From Halichondria panicea (Eukaryota; Porifera; Demospongiae; Suberitida; Halichondriidae), in assembly GCF_963675165.1 (NCBI RefSeq), contig NC_087393.1, forward strand, positions 4,159,502 to 4,223,501: a DNA stretch of 64,000 bases, in the 5' to 3' direction. The first letter of the stretch is position 1. Each line of letters starts with the position of its first letter. A program made the translations under genes and the position numbers. Shown here piece by piece: positions 41,947 to 53,226 of the stretch. The notes beneath the pieces were generated by a model. The model was not told the origin of the DNA, ran no database searches, and saw only the letters and a list, made by a program, of their open reading frames with translations.

Positions 41947-44900
41947 ATGGCCATCACTAGATCTAGCAGTGAAATTGAAGCTATTTCAGTTGTTGATTTT
42001 AGTGACATCCTCTCTGGTTCCAAGGATCTGAGCAGCTGCCCTCAAGTGAAGGAGTTCCATTCTGCGCTGAGTACTGTCGGCTTCGTCTTCCTGAAAAATC
42101 ATGGAATCAACAAAGAAATGGTAGGATTTATATCTACCTTGATAGCTGCAGTACTACAAGGTTACGCAGGGACCTCAAACATTATACTTTCCAACCCTGC
42201 AGCCCCCCCCCCACTCCACACATTTATTAATTTAGATGTTGTCTCGATTTTTCTCAATAGGTGGACAAGGTATTCAAGATATCGGAGACCTTTTTCATGC
42301 AAGATATTTCTACAAAGAAACCATTCATCAGAAGAGATACTACCAGATACGATGGCTATGTGTGTATGGAGCAAGAAAGGTTGGGCCACTGTTAATAAAT
42401 TTTGGTTGGGTTACCACTACCATAATAGATTAAGGAAAGGAAAGGGATTGGAAACGGCAGCAGATCACGTGCCAAACGTACATAGACTTAATGCTTGTGG
42501 TTAGAAGTCCTTCGATCTCAATCGGCGTTTCGTTTTTTAATGTGGTGGCTGTAATAGCGTTTAACTCAGCTGCTCGAAAAACTCTCCTCTATAGTCAAGA
42601 TATCATGCCATGTATAGCCATGGTCTTGTATATAATTATGTATTTGTAAATGCAACTGGACTGTCGTCACATGACTGAATGGTGAACTGCAGCAGATTGA
42701 ATCTAAACTGTGCATGCGCACATGACGAGAGTAAGAATAAATAGGTCATGCAGTATCTACTAGTAACAGCAGTCCTCTTGCTAAGAAACGTGAATAAACT
42801 ATAGGAGCATGTGATCAGCGAATTAAATGTCACTGCAGACCAGTCTACTGAGTTTCCAGGTTTTCTTTCAAGTAGCAACACATCCCCGACAACTGGGCTC
42901 CAAATTACTGATTCACTTCAGTCATTATTATGCCTCGAGGCGTAGCCGCAGGAGGGATACGGTAAAGCTGACTGTGTGTGTGTGTGTGTATTCCAGCAGT
43001 AACTGCTCAACGGTTGCAATGCGACGAAAACTAACAGCTTCTATAGGCTTCTAGCCACGTTCTCTTGGATTTTGATTCGTGGATTAGCAAACTAAAGCTT
43101 CTTTCTCGAGTTATGGCTAGTTTGACTCACATTGAAGGCTGTTTCAGTCTCTTCAGAATCTTTCATAGCATCATCTGTTCGCACAAACTTTCTATTCAAC
43201 ATATGAGTTAGCCTTGCACTAAAGCGCTAGCTTTTTGTTAGCTACAAGACTCAGAAAATATCTGTTAAAACAGCTAGCTAGCAGTAGCCATTTGTGAAAT
43301 TGATCTCTTTGGACACACCCTTTAATTATTCCTGTGGATGTAATGCGCATGCGCGCTCATTCCCCATGTGTGAGAAATAATATCCAAGATCCAGATCCAG
43401 ATCCTCCTGGCAGAATCATCTTTGTCTTGAGGGCCTGGTAAGCCACAAAACACTACCATATAACAATATAGAGTACAATATGCATGTACACAGGTCTTTT
43501 CTTCTTAGATATTATATACACTACAGATCCTGGAAGAATCAATTTTCTTCTTTCTTGAGGTCCTGGTAAGTCACATAATACAACAATAGATGCATGTAAA
43601 TAAGTCTTTTCTTCTCAGTGACTTTATATAGATAAGCTAACTTTCATTATAGATAACACTCTAATACTTTTGAGCGAAAGCAAAAACATGGCGAGAGGCA
43701 TTAGCACAGCGCCAGCTTGAACACTAGTTGTCTCTGTACATGTAGCTACATACCTTATTAAACACATTTGGGTAATGTAACCTTATATGGTATAACCTCC
43801 CATTAGCGGACAAAACCTCCTGCACCAACTTGTCCATTATTCGGAGGTTCCACTGTACATGAATCAAGACAAAAACAGCTATAAGAGGCGGTTTATAAAC
43901 AATGCCTGAATTGTCGTCTCTTACAGCACCCTCTAACAACGCTACTCGCCCTCACAGACACTACTCTATATAACTTTTTGTGCCTAGAACACAGCCTCTA
44001 TTAAACCACAGGGAAACACGGATTGTACCGCGAGGTAGTCTCCTTTCCAATCCCTCTCTCTTGTATATCTATATGCCACTATACTGAGGGAGGGAGGTTA
44101 TCATTTTTCATCAAGCGACATCACTTCCTGTAAAATGTCATTCCTGTTAATTAAAACCAACCCCACCGGAGATGCAATAAAACCACAAACATGACACAAC
44201 TACACACATACACACACTTACATGTCACCTTCTTCAGCTATCCTCTCTTTTTGATAGCTAGGTTCTCGAAGTTCACACACAAAATGTACATTTCTAGTTA
44301 TTAATTTCAATCCGACTCAGTGCACATTTTCAATCTGACTCTATAACAGCTAGTGCACGTGTGTCTTGTGTTGTGATTTATCATGTGAAATACCAAAAGT
44401 AAGTGTGGCTAATGAAATAATAGATAATATAATGGAGTGACGTCATAATAATGATTTTTATGAGGCAGTGAGGGAGGTTATATTTTTTTAACAGTGGTTT
44501 CTGTCATTATTATAGCGACAATGGTTAGATCGCTATTTCTATCATACATCGATTGTTTTGGCCCATTGCAGTGTAAACCCCACCCAACCTGGTGACTTAA
44601 AGGAGTGTTACAACGTTTGCGAGATAGGATATCCAGTAAGAACATGTCTATCATAGCTATCAGATAATTTTATTATTATCCTACAGTGTCCTGATCTATT
44701 TGAAGACCATGTAAAAAAGTTCTTTGATTTGAATAAAACTCTGGCATTGAAGATTCTGGAAGTGATGGGCTATGCCTTGGAATTGAAGGTTTGTTTATAC
44801 CTAATTGTTTGCGCAGCATTATTAGTGACAGGTCTTACCTTTACCCTGCACTTGCTTGGCATTGTGTATTTCTAGGATCCACAGTTTTTTGTGAAAGGGC

Positions 44901-47900
44901 ACCAAAAGATGGGGCAGGAGAGCTACACCACACTGCGTCTCCTCTATTACCCTCCTCTTCCATCCTCTTTCATCATTAAACCAGGACAGCTGAGGTGTGG
45001 GGAACACGTGGACTACGGTTCCATTACTCTCCTATTTCAGGATCCTAATGGCGGCCTTCAAGTGAGGGAATGAAACTTAACATATTTTTAAGTATATAAT
45101 GGTGATGGTGATTACCGTTATCAAGGGCTTATAAAGGAAGAGGGCATGCAACTCACTATCTACGCTATGTAATCATCGTACCGTATAGCGGGTATTTTCG
45201 GGGGGGGGGCAAAATATTTGTGGTTGAGCAATATTTAGTCAGTTCATGGATCTTATTTTCATGGTTGCTGCTCGCACTGCAGGTAAAGGTAAAGGTAAAG
45301 GTAAAACACTTAGACAATCATGTAGCTCAAATCTGATCTGATTGGGCTAGAAACTCATGGTTGCTATGATCTAAAATGTTTAGACACTGTTTAGGAAGTT
45401 TTCTACATGATTTTAGAAACCCTCATGGCTAGTATAGAACCCTCACTACGTTCAGGATACTACAACCAGCCCTTTGGGCTTCTAAATCATGTAGAAACTT
45501 CCTAAACAGTGTCTATAGATGACATAAACATCAAGAAAAGGTCTAAACATGAATTATCAATGTTCTTCCAGTGATTTCTCAGTCCAAGTTCTTGCCACAT
45601 CAACACTGTGGTTCCAAAATCAGAGCATGAATACAAAATGCAATGGATTGAGCTAGACATTGATCTTTAATATTGCCAAGTCTCGAATATAAACTCAGCT
45701 TAGTTATAGAGAAGCTTCCCCGCAAAGATGGCTAGTGTAAATCAACAAATCGGCCAATAACTCAAGAGTATGCCCTCCCCACTTCCAGTATACAGTTGAA
45801 GCAATAACATGCCATCATGTTACTACTGCGATCATTCATTTACAATAGCCATGCATAAGTCAGTTTTTACCCCACAAATAAAAAGAGAGAAGCTAAGTGT
45901 TGTAAATCTGTGTTCTACAAAGAGACTTCTAGCTAGTAATAGTGTTTTTATTTTGTACCTAGCCATGCCTAAAGATTGTGCTATTCATACATTTACTTAC
46001 CTAGTATTCTCTCATTTACTTCTTTTCAAAACCTTCTCTTGACCTCAAAACCAGTGATATCATACCTCAAGGCAGAGGTATAAATAACAGTCGGTCATCG
46101 GTCAATTTCCGATTTGACCGGCCATTTAGCTACTTGCTTGGTCATAGTGTCCTATAGCATGCAAAGATTGAAGGCCAAAGGTCATAGTTATGATGCGCAT
46201 GCGCACTAAAATAATGATCTCATAACAGCCATGTGTCTTTGTTCATTGCACAAGAGGAGGCCGGATCAGGTGGCTTATACGGCACCGGATGTGGAAACAC
46301 CCTAATTTTTGTTATTTTCCCTAAGCTAACCCGAACCCCTCCCCCTTCCAAATTACATTTGGTGCCGTATATGCCACCTGGTCCCGTACATGTAGCTAGT
46401 ATTAATAATTTTTTTGGCTGCCACGTGCAGAAATGCTATAGAGTCGAAGTTCACTGAGGCTACTCTATTTGAGAGCGGCTAAATGTTTAATTTTGCTAGC
46501 AGGGGAGGCTACTATTTGAGTGCGGCCTCTGATCGAGCATGTACGGTAGATTATTAGCGCATGCGCTCATGCATGGGTCAATAGCAGAGCTCTATATGCT
46601 TATATTCGAGAATGCGCCTATAATGCAGTCATTTTTGAGCCCCACCCAATAACCGGATGTCTCTGTTTGATGAGATTGAGAGCTGACTCGTAAGCTAGCT
46701 ATAGAAAGTGAGCAAGCAAGGCAAGCAGGCAACCATAACTGGATATATATCATACTATTATGTATACAGTTCATTTTACAACATTTAAAATTATAAAATA
46801 TTCACATTGACCCCAGGAACTGGAACAAAAGGGTCCAAGTCCACCTCATCCCCATTCTCTCAGCATGATCAGATAAGGTAACAGTGTGCCCAGAGCTAGC
46901 TATAGAGTCCTTCCAGATAGATATTACCGGCTATATAGCTACCATGCACTGAATACCAGCTAGCTAGCTCACAGATAGCTGAATCTATTCTAAATTTTCA
47001 CTAATATCCTTCGCATAATTGGAAAAGCGCTTCAATTCGAGTACAAAAAACCTGCAGTTGAGCATGCGCTTAAAGTAACGATACGCTTATAATCGAGCTA
47101 GTAAGCGCCAATAATTCAGTTTCTACGGTGTAGCTATATACACAATGAGTGTAGCATTTCTGCTTTTAAAAATTCCAGTGAGGTGAAAGGGTTGTACCTG
47201 AAACAGCTTCCTTAATAATAGTTATTATGCCTCGGTGCGCATGCGCAACCGAGGTATGCGGTAGTGTGTGCGTGTGCGTGTGCGTGTGCGTGTGCGTGTG
47301 CGTGTGCGTGTGCGTGTGCGTGTGCGTGTGCGTGTGTGTACACTGCTACAGCTGCTCAAGGATCAATCAAGTGCAAGTAAGAGTTTCTATAGGCTTCTAG
47401 TGGATTTTAATTCGTGGATTTGCAAAATAATGCTTTGTTCTCAAGTTATGCCTAGTTTTGCTTATCTTGGAATGCCATTGCAGCCTTTTCAGAAGATTGC
47501 GTAGCGAAACTTGTCCATGGAATGTTGCTACTCTACTTAGTAGTTAGCTCTAGAATGCTAGCTATTGGTAGCTGCAACAATGTGAAGAGAGCTGCAAGGC
47601 TCTACTGATGCAGCCATTAGCTTGAACTTGGCATCAATCGTTTTTAACAACAATCATGGTCGATTATTACCCACTCTTTGAGTTTCCCTCTGATTCTGGA
47701 TTCTGCCTGCAGAAAAATTAATCAATGCAAAAAATGTTTATCAAATTCATGATGTGTGTATAAACGCTATTACTAGTATTAGTAGCTTTATGTTATGTAG
47801 CTTTGGCACCTCCACCGAGGCATCAGCACCTGCGGTGCTTTCATTACCATGCATAGTTTTTTTTTACTTTAACCGTGCGCCATCTATAGGTGAAGAAGAA

Positions 47901-48400
47901 GGGTGGGGGGTACATTGATGTACCCTACATTGATGGTGCTGTGCTGGTCAATTTGGGAGCTCTGATGCAGCAATGGACCGGAGATAAGTACCCAGCAACG
48001 GTAATAAACTTTCTTGCTGTCTCTGTTTTCATGCTTTTACTTTGTCAGTTGAAAGCTCTATCCTGGAAACCACACTATACCTTTTAAAAAAATACATTAG
48101 TCAACACTATACAGACACTATGTAGATAATGCGGGTTGTCTGCAACAAGAAATTAATTGGTAACACATTACATGTACCCATGTTATTAAAAGCCTTTAAC
48201 ATTCCATGCAGCCTCATCGTGTTCTTGTGCCCGATGATGAAGCTGTGAAGGGAAGAGTGAGACAGTCCATTGCCTTCTTTGTCCACCCTGACTACGAGGT
48301 GCTCGTGGAGACCATCGATGGGTCTAACAAGTATCCACCTATCACTGCCCTGGAAGATACTTTCAGACGCTTAAAACAATCTTACTTTCCTGTTGACTAA
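41947..48400 (+). CDS. IPNS-like 2OG-Fe(II) dioxygenase, copy D (transposon-bloated introns)
   Basis: Seven exons: 41947-42120, 42261-42379, 44572-44635, 44687-44788, 44876-45061, 47890-48000 and 48212-48400, giving 314 residues with no break. Iron ligands are H197, D199 (GEHVDYGSITLLFQD) and H254 (PHRVLVPDDE), and the RxS motif is R269-S271. Exon 6 is identical in protein to copy C, and the last exon differs in very few residues (EAVKGR for ETVKER, HPDYE for HPDNE). Early exons have diverged more (DTTRYDG for EHIGNDG). Introns 2 and 5 have grown to 2.2 and 2.8 kb through transposon insertion, against 94 and 375 bp in copy C. All junctions remain in phase with consensus or shared non-consensus (GTTGG) sites, so it may still be expressed. 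Confidence 0.87.
42930..43728 (+). repeat. Dispersed repeat 'B', copy 2 (uninterrupted)
   Basis: Collinear with 17615-18965, from gcctcgaggcgtagccgcag through the (tg)n tract to gcgccagcttgaacactag, but lacking the 514-bp MITE. It supplies the empty site for that insertion. Confidence 0.85.
43770..43858 (-). repeat. Pogo/Tigger-like terminal fragment
   Basis: Read on the minus strand it starts acagtggaacctccgaataa, with a second ggaggtt block 60 bases in. ACAGTGGAACCTC is a typical terminus of pogo-like elements. Only one end is present. Confidence 0.4.
45270..45530. repeat. Short ggtaaa array and a foldback in intron 5 of copy D
   Basis: About four ggtaaa units at 45282-45305 are followed by an inverted repeat pairing agacactgtttaggaagttt (45383) with aaacttcctaaacagtgtct (45491-45522). 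It is related to the foldback at 7664-7776. Confidence 0.65.
46255..46390. repeat. Foldback in intron 5 of copy D
   Basis: ggatcaggtggcttatacgg then cacc is mirrored by ggtgccgtatatgccacctg then gtcc, with a loop of about 85 bases. No target duplication is evident. Confidence 0.6.
47227..47822 (+). repeat. Dispersed repeat 'A' inserted in intron 5 of copy D
   Basis: Runs from tgcctcggtgcgcatgcgca to ctccaccgaggca with short inverted ends. The fixed-position microsatellite is here a run of about 12 tgtgcg-type units (47262-47338). The matching intron of copy C goes directly from gggttgtacct to the ccatctata acceptor region without it, so the insertion is younger than the C/D duplication. Confidence 0.85.
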
Positions 48401-49393
48401 TTGTCTCTATAATTAACACAGCAAGTATTTCTATAGGTGTATCAATTGTTGAGATGTGCAAAAGGTTGCTGTACATCATTTTGCCTTGTTGGTTAATTTG
48501 AAACGTATACCCTCTTTCTTTATTGTGTACTGTATACATATCTACTAGCCAAGATTCTATTTGCTGAGAGGAGCAACTTTATAGTACTTACACTGAGAGC
48601 ATGGCAACTAATTGACAATATTCACTCTGGAGACTCCCTTGAGTGCTCTATATATGGGCCAATTGCTCCTAATAATGTGCATAATTATATCCTCATTTCT
48701 GTGGGGATTTTTTTGAATTGGGAGTTGGTACTAATTACCGTCCTGCATGGTAGTATCCTTATGTCTTTTGGAATCCATTGTTGTAGCTATAGCAGCAGTA
48801 GGTTTCTGTATGTATCTTGAGAGATTGCTTCTTGCATGTGCGTAACAAAAAAGTGTGTATTGACAGAACTATAATTTTATGAATAGGTTTTTGTGCATAC
48901 AGGAATAAGTTTGCATCATGCTAAGACATTACATGTACACCAATACTGCATGAGAACCAAGATGCTGAGATTGAAAAAGCGTGCATGCGCTATAATATGT
49001 ATGCGATACTTTAGTGTGAGGAGCGCACTTCATTTTTACAGTTTACACATGCATCTGGTTGCGCAAAAAAACAATAGAACGAGACCAACGTAACATTGGG
49101 CATTTTTTGGAGCAGTTTTGGTCAGATACATGGTTGCACTGTGTGAATCATGTAAACTACTTGCTTTGGTGTTTGCTTAATGTAAACCTTGATTTTGGTA
49201 AAGATCCTTAATGCTGCTGTTGTATATTTATCAATGGATAGTCCTTCCACAGTCACTAGTCCATTCTTGAGCCCACAGACCTCTGACCATTTATACTAGA
49301 TTATATATATTAATACGTACAGTGTAATACAACATAATTATATCGTTTTGGGTCATTTCAATCTCAATATCAATCCTGTCCTCCACTGAATAG
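48401..49393. other. 3' flank of copy D, duplicated with the gene
   Basis: The first 450 bases follow the copy-C 3' flank (gcaagta, ctataggtgtat.aattg, actagccaagatt, ggagttggtactaatta), showing that the duplication extended past the stop codon. Beyond about 48890 nothing is recognised. Confidence 0.6.
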
Positions 49394-49816
49394 GGGTGAC
49401 AGGCTCTAGGAAAACCAGACTATTGGAGCAGAATTTAGTATTGAGCTACAGCTAAATTTATACCTACAGTATAAAATCTCAAATAAAATGTTATTGGTGT
49501 ATACGTATCTACAGTCCTTCTACTACCTCTCTGTAAAATCTGATGCTCTAAATCCAACTCTTTCCATCGAAACGCTTCGTCCAAACTTTCGTTATTACCT
49601 TATTTTTCCTAATTGAGCAATCTTTGAGAGCCATTTTTCTCGATACTACATTTTACGGCTTCGAGTTTCTAACGAGCATAACTCGGGTATGAAACTAGGT
49701 ATGTGAACACTAAGCATACCATTGTGTAGGCGATGCTCTGCTCTATCACTTGGTACATTAATCACCAAAATTTTAGTCTGCTCCAATAGTCTGGTTTTCC
49801 CAGAGCCTGTCACAGG
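49394..49816. mobile_element. ~420-bp TIR MITE
   Basis: The left end tgacaggctctaggaaaacc then agactattggagcag is mirrored by ctgctccaatagtctggttt then tcccagagcctgtca, arms of about 45 bp with one or two mismatches. No coding capacity is seen. The target duplication is unclear, so the superfamily is open. Confidence 0.75.
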
Positions 49817-50295
49817 GTAACAACAAAATTCCAAAGTCAAAGTCAATTAAATAAGTGAAACTGTCAGCCGTAAAGATAATGTTTTCTTTTCTCGTACAAA
49901 GCCATTAGTATGTACTTCCTTTAGTGCGCAAGTAAAGATACCATTGATGAACTCGGTTCAATATCTCCAACCGTTCTATTGTCAAAAACCTCTATCAATT
50001 GACAGGTGAAAACTTTAAAAAATTTCGTATCGAAGCATAATTATGTCATCTTGCTTAGGACCCAAGGTTTGCCCCTGCATACTACTTCAACCTTCTTCAA
50101 GCGAGCTGTATATAGCGGTCTATACACAGATTAGGTACCTTGCTTGCGCATGCGCACTGAGTCGGAGGTGAGGCATATTACACCCACGCCCATTTGATGG
50201 TAGTTGTGATCACAGTTCAGATCCTGAGAAGATCCTATATATATAGACGTAGACACTAAACTAGTGCAGCGAGACTCTATTAAATAGAAGTGAGC

Positions 50296-52701
50296 ATGCA
50301 GAAGCTAACTTTAACTTTGATCTATATAATTGTGATTGGAGGCACCACTAGATCCAGCTCGACCTGCAACTCGGCACAGAGACAGAGATTAGATCAAGTA
50401 GAGCAAAGCAATCATTCCCAAGTCGTGCTAAATTTACTGGTTACTGCTCCTTACCCCCCTTCTGATGGGGGCTGGGATGGGGGAATTGCAGTAATTCCAG
50501 CTGTAAGGCTAGCCCTGAGGCAGATAAATAAGCACCCAGACATCCTACCAGGCTACACCCTGAGGGCAGTAGAGAACAACTCTGGATGTCAAGTGAAGCC
50601 AACTGCTTCAATTTCTTTAATGCGAAATGTCTATTACAGTCAGCGAAACATTGTGGGTATGATCGGTCCTGGTTGTTCAGCTTCAGCTATCCAGCTGGCT
50701 CCTATTCTCTCTCGTCCCGAAGTCAGTTTAATCCAAATTGCACCTGCAGCCACGTCTCCTGAAATCGAGAGACTCAACCAAAACACAACTTTCACAATGA
50801 GAGCTCCCCTGCAGATGGTAGACAACACGGTAGACCTACTAAAAAGAAGTAATTGGACGAGATATGCAATTCTTTACGATCCATCAAGGAATATTTTCAA
50901 GACACTCCATGATGTGATTTTACTGGAGACTAAGAATAATAACATATCTGCTAGTTTTGATTCTATTGTAATGGACGATAAGAATCAAGACAATAAGAAT
51001 CAAGACAATGTTGACGAGTTTTTCCCATTGGAAGACCTTAAGGCTAGTCGGTCAAGAATTATTATTTTGCTGGTAGAGAGAAGAACAGTTCAACGAATAA
51101 TGTGCATAGCATACAACATGCGAATGATTTACCCGTTCTATCAATGGATACTATTGGAGAAAAGTTTAGACGAATTAGTTGTTGAGTTAGAACCCTTTGA
51201 AGCTCATGGAATTAACTACAACTGCTCAAAAGAACAAATGGTGACTGCTCTAAATGGCAGCATCATTACAGAGTATGGTCTAAATCGTACTAATGGCACG
51301 ATCATTACTCCATTGAATACATCCTACAAAGAGTACCGTGAATTATATAATGAGGAGCTATTCTGCCACTTGAACGAATCCACAGTTCAGAAACTTATCG
51401 AGGCTAGTAACAAGAGCAAAGACCATTTCATTCGTGGTGATTATTGGGAGAACCCTTACTATGATGCAGCATGGGTATTTGGATTGGCATTGCACGAAGT
51501 AGCCAAGAAAGTTAATCTTGCCAACTACAGATATGGTCAAGAGAACATCACAAGAGCAATACTTAACGAGTTTAACAATATCAGATTTGAAGGAGCAAGT
51601 AGTTTCATACAATTTACTCCAACCAGGAATGTTCTCTCATCAATTATCACTTCTAATTTGACTAGTGAGAATGGGTCAGAACTCAGGTCTAATTATTTGT
51701 GTTCCCACAATGGAAGTGGGTGTGTCTCATGTCTCGACAGATACACGGCTATAGATGATTCGTTTGAAGAAGTTTTGGAAAGAATGCATGTCAGTGCTGG
51801 AGTCATCATTATTTTTGTCACTATGGCAATTGGGATTTTCACAGTCAGTCTACACATCTTATTTGTTAAATACCGCGAGAAGAAGAGTGTAAAAGCCACC
51901 AGTCCTACATTGAGTCATCTAATTTTCTCTGGTTGTTACCTGTATTGTATTGCATCCGTTATATCTGTTTTACTGCAAGTATTGCCCTTCAAAAATGCAG
52001 CGCTTCTCTACTCTATTTTCTGCAACATTGTGATGTGGTGTGTGATTATTGGAGCATCTCTCATTTTTGGAACAGTTTTGGTTAAAATATGGCGAATTTT
52101 TCGACTCTTCAGGCACTTTAGTAACGAGCGGCCAGGGCTATTCTTATCAAATCAATCTCTCATATTTGGTGTGCTTTTTTTAGTTGCAGTTGACGTTATT
52201 TTCTGTGCCTTTTGGAGTAACTTTGATCCATACATCATGGCAGTACGCCCGCTTAAAGTTGTGGACCCAGGCGCTGAAGTGGACACTATTAAAATGATTG
52301 TACAATGCAAGTGCAACAATATCTACATTTGGATAGGAATAGTGCTGGGCTTGAAAGGACCCATCATTATTATTCTGATGATATTTGCAACTCTTAATCG
52401 CCAGATCAAACGAAAACATTTCTCTCACACTAAAAAAGTAAACATGCTTGTGTACAGTCTGACAATTTTCTGTGGAGCAGGTTTCCCGTTGTTTTTTATC
52501 TTGCTTGAGCTAAGTGATTCTGTGTATGTTTCGTTGATCTTTTGTTTTATATTGTTAGCGTCTGTCATTGTGTGTTGTGTGTTGCTCTTTATACCACCGC
52601 TCCGTCACCTTGACGATCAAGCCGTCAAAGACACCACAACCACTAGATCTACTTTCTCTAAACTTAGCTTTAAAAGAACAATCATCAACTCTCCTCATTA
52701 A
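50296..52701 (+). CDS. Class C GPCR, GABA-B-receptor-like
   Basis: Intronless 801-residue receptor. The ATG at 50296 (MQKLTLTLIYIIVIGG) starts a signal peptide; the GTG two codons upstream is not a start. Residues about 35-480 form a Venus-flytrap (ANF-receptor) domain: LVTAPYPPSDGGWDGGIAV, LALRQINKHPDILPGYTL, MIGPGCSASAIQLAPIL, and many N-x-S/T sites. There is no nine-cysteine-rich domain, only a short CSHNGSGCVSC linker, which favours the GABA-B branch over glutamate or taste receptors. Seven hydrophobic segments follow (about 500-770) with KATSPTLSHLIFSGCYL after TM1 and VKIWRIFRLFRHF in intracellular loop 2. Such receptors are expanded in sponges and placozoans; the ligand here cannot be deduced. 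Obligate dimerisation is known for GABA-B but is not shown for this protein. Confidence 0.88.
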   Translation: MQKLTLTLIYIIVIGGTTRSSSTCNSAQRQRLDQVEQSNHSQVVLNLLVTAPYPPSDGGWDGGIAVIPAVRLALRQINKHPDILPGYTLRAVENNSGCQVKPTASISLMRNVYYSQRNIVGMIGPGCSASAIQLAPILSRPEVSLIQIAPAATSPEIERLNQNTTFTMRAPLQMVDNTVDLLKRSNWTRYAILYDPSRNIFKTLHDVILLETKNNNISASFDSIVMDDKNQDNKNQDNVDEFFPLEDLKASRSRIIILLVERRTVQRIMCIAYNMRMIYPFYQWILLEKSLDELVVELEPFEAHGINYNCSKEQMVTALNGSIITEYGLNRTNGTIITPLNTSYKEYRELYNEELFCHLNESTVQKLIEASNKSKDHFIRGDYWENPYYDAAWVFGLALHEVAKKVNLANYRYGQENITRAILNEFNNIRFEGASSFIQFTPTRNVLSSIITSNLTSENGSELRSNYLCSHNGSGCVSCLDRYTAIDDSFEEVLERMHVSAGVIIIFVTMAIGIFTVSLHILFVKYREKKSVKATSPTLSHLIFSGCYLYCIASVISVLLQVLPFKNAALLYSIFCNIVMWCVIIGASLIFGTVLVKIWRIFRLFRHFSNERPGLFLSNQSLIFGVLFLVAVDVIFCAFWSNFDPYIMAVRPLKVVDPGAEVDTIKMIVQCKCNNIYIWIGIVLGLKGPIIIILMIFATLNRQIKRKHFSHTKKVNMLVYSLTIFCGAGFPLFFILLELSDSVYVSLIFCFILLASVIVCCVLLFIPPLRHLDDQAVKDTTTTRSTFSKLSFKRTIINSPH

Positions 52702-52760
52702 AAACACTATTTTGCTGCTGATCACTCTTTTTTTTAACTCATGTATAGCAATTTTACCAC

Positions 52761-52766
52761 AATAAA
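52761..52766 (+). terminator. Poly(A) signal for the class C receptor
   Basis: AATAAA 60 bases after the stop codon at 52701. Confidence 0.6.
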
Positions 52767-52869
52767 TCAGTTTAATTTTACCACAGACAAAATTGTAGTG
52801 ACCTTTGCATTGTACCTTGTACCTAGAACGAACTAATCCACCACATGGTCATATACCGGCCTTGCCTCT

Positions 52870-53226
52870 ACTTACTTTTTCCAGGGCTCTACAGAAGCTA
52901 CACATTGAGCTAGGTAAGGTATTCCAATATAAGTGCATGGGCTTGCCACCTCTACTAATTTAGTTCTTATTTAAAATAATCAATGGTTTGGACTGCATTA
53001 GTTTTAAAGACTTCTTCAAACAGAACCAGGGTAACCTCAGATCCAACTCTCACAATCTTTTTATTCCTCAATCAAGTATCAATGCCTTCAGATACTCCTA
53101 CTTTGTTAATGCCACCCATGTTATGGAATAAGTTACCAATTTCAGTTGTACAATCACAAGGACCTAGCTTTAAACAAAATTTATTAAGTCATTTGTCATT
53201 AGGTTCTTTTAATTACAGTACTTAAA
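52870..53226 (+). pseudogene. LINE ORF2 tail remnant
   Basis: One frame reads ALQKLHIELGKVFQYKCMGLPPLL, then FKIINGLDCISFKDFFKQ and INAFRYSYFVNATHVM, interrupted by stops. The tail WNKLPISVVQ appears in another frame. This is the C-terminal signature of a non-LTR retrotransposon ORF2, frameshifted and truncated. Confidence 0.75.

Larger units (their letters stand above)
42420..44083. mobile_element. TIR element in intron 2 of copy D
   Basis: The left end atagattaaggaaagg continues gaaagggattggaaacgg. The right end, ctttccaatccctctctctt followed by gtatatctat, is its approximate complement. It belongs to the same terminal-motif group as the elements at 76, 11764 and 17898. The interior holds repeat B copy 2 and a pogo-like fragment, so the 1.66 kb is itself composite. 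Confidence 0.6.

Noticed and set aside
47268..47504. Frame starting with a run of Arg-Val dipeptides
   Set aside because: Translation of the tgtgcg microsatellite in repeat A.
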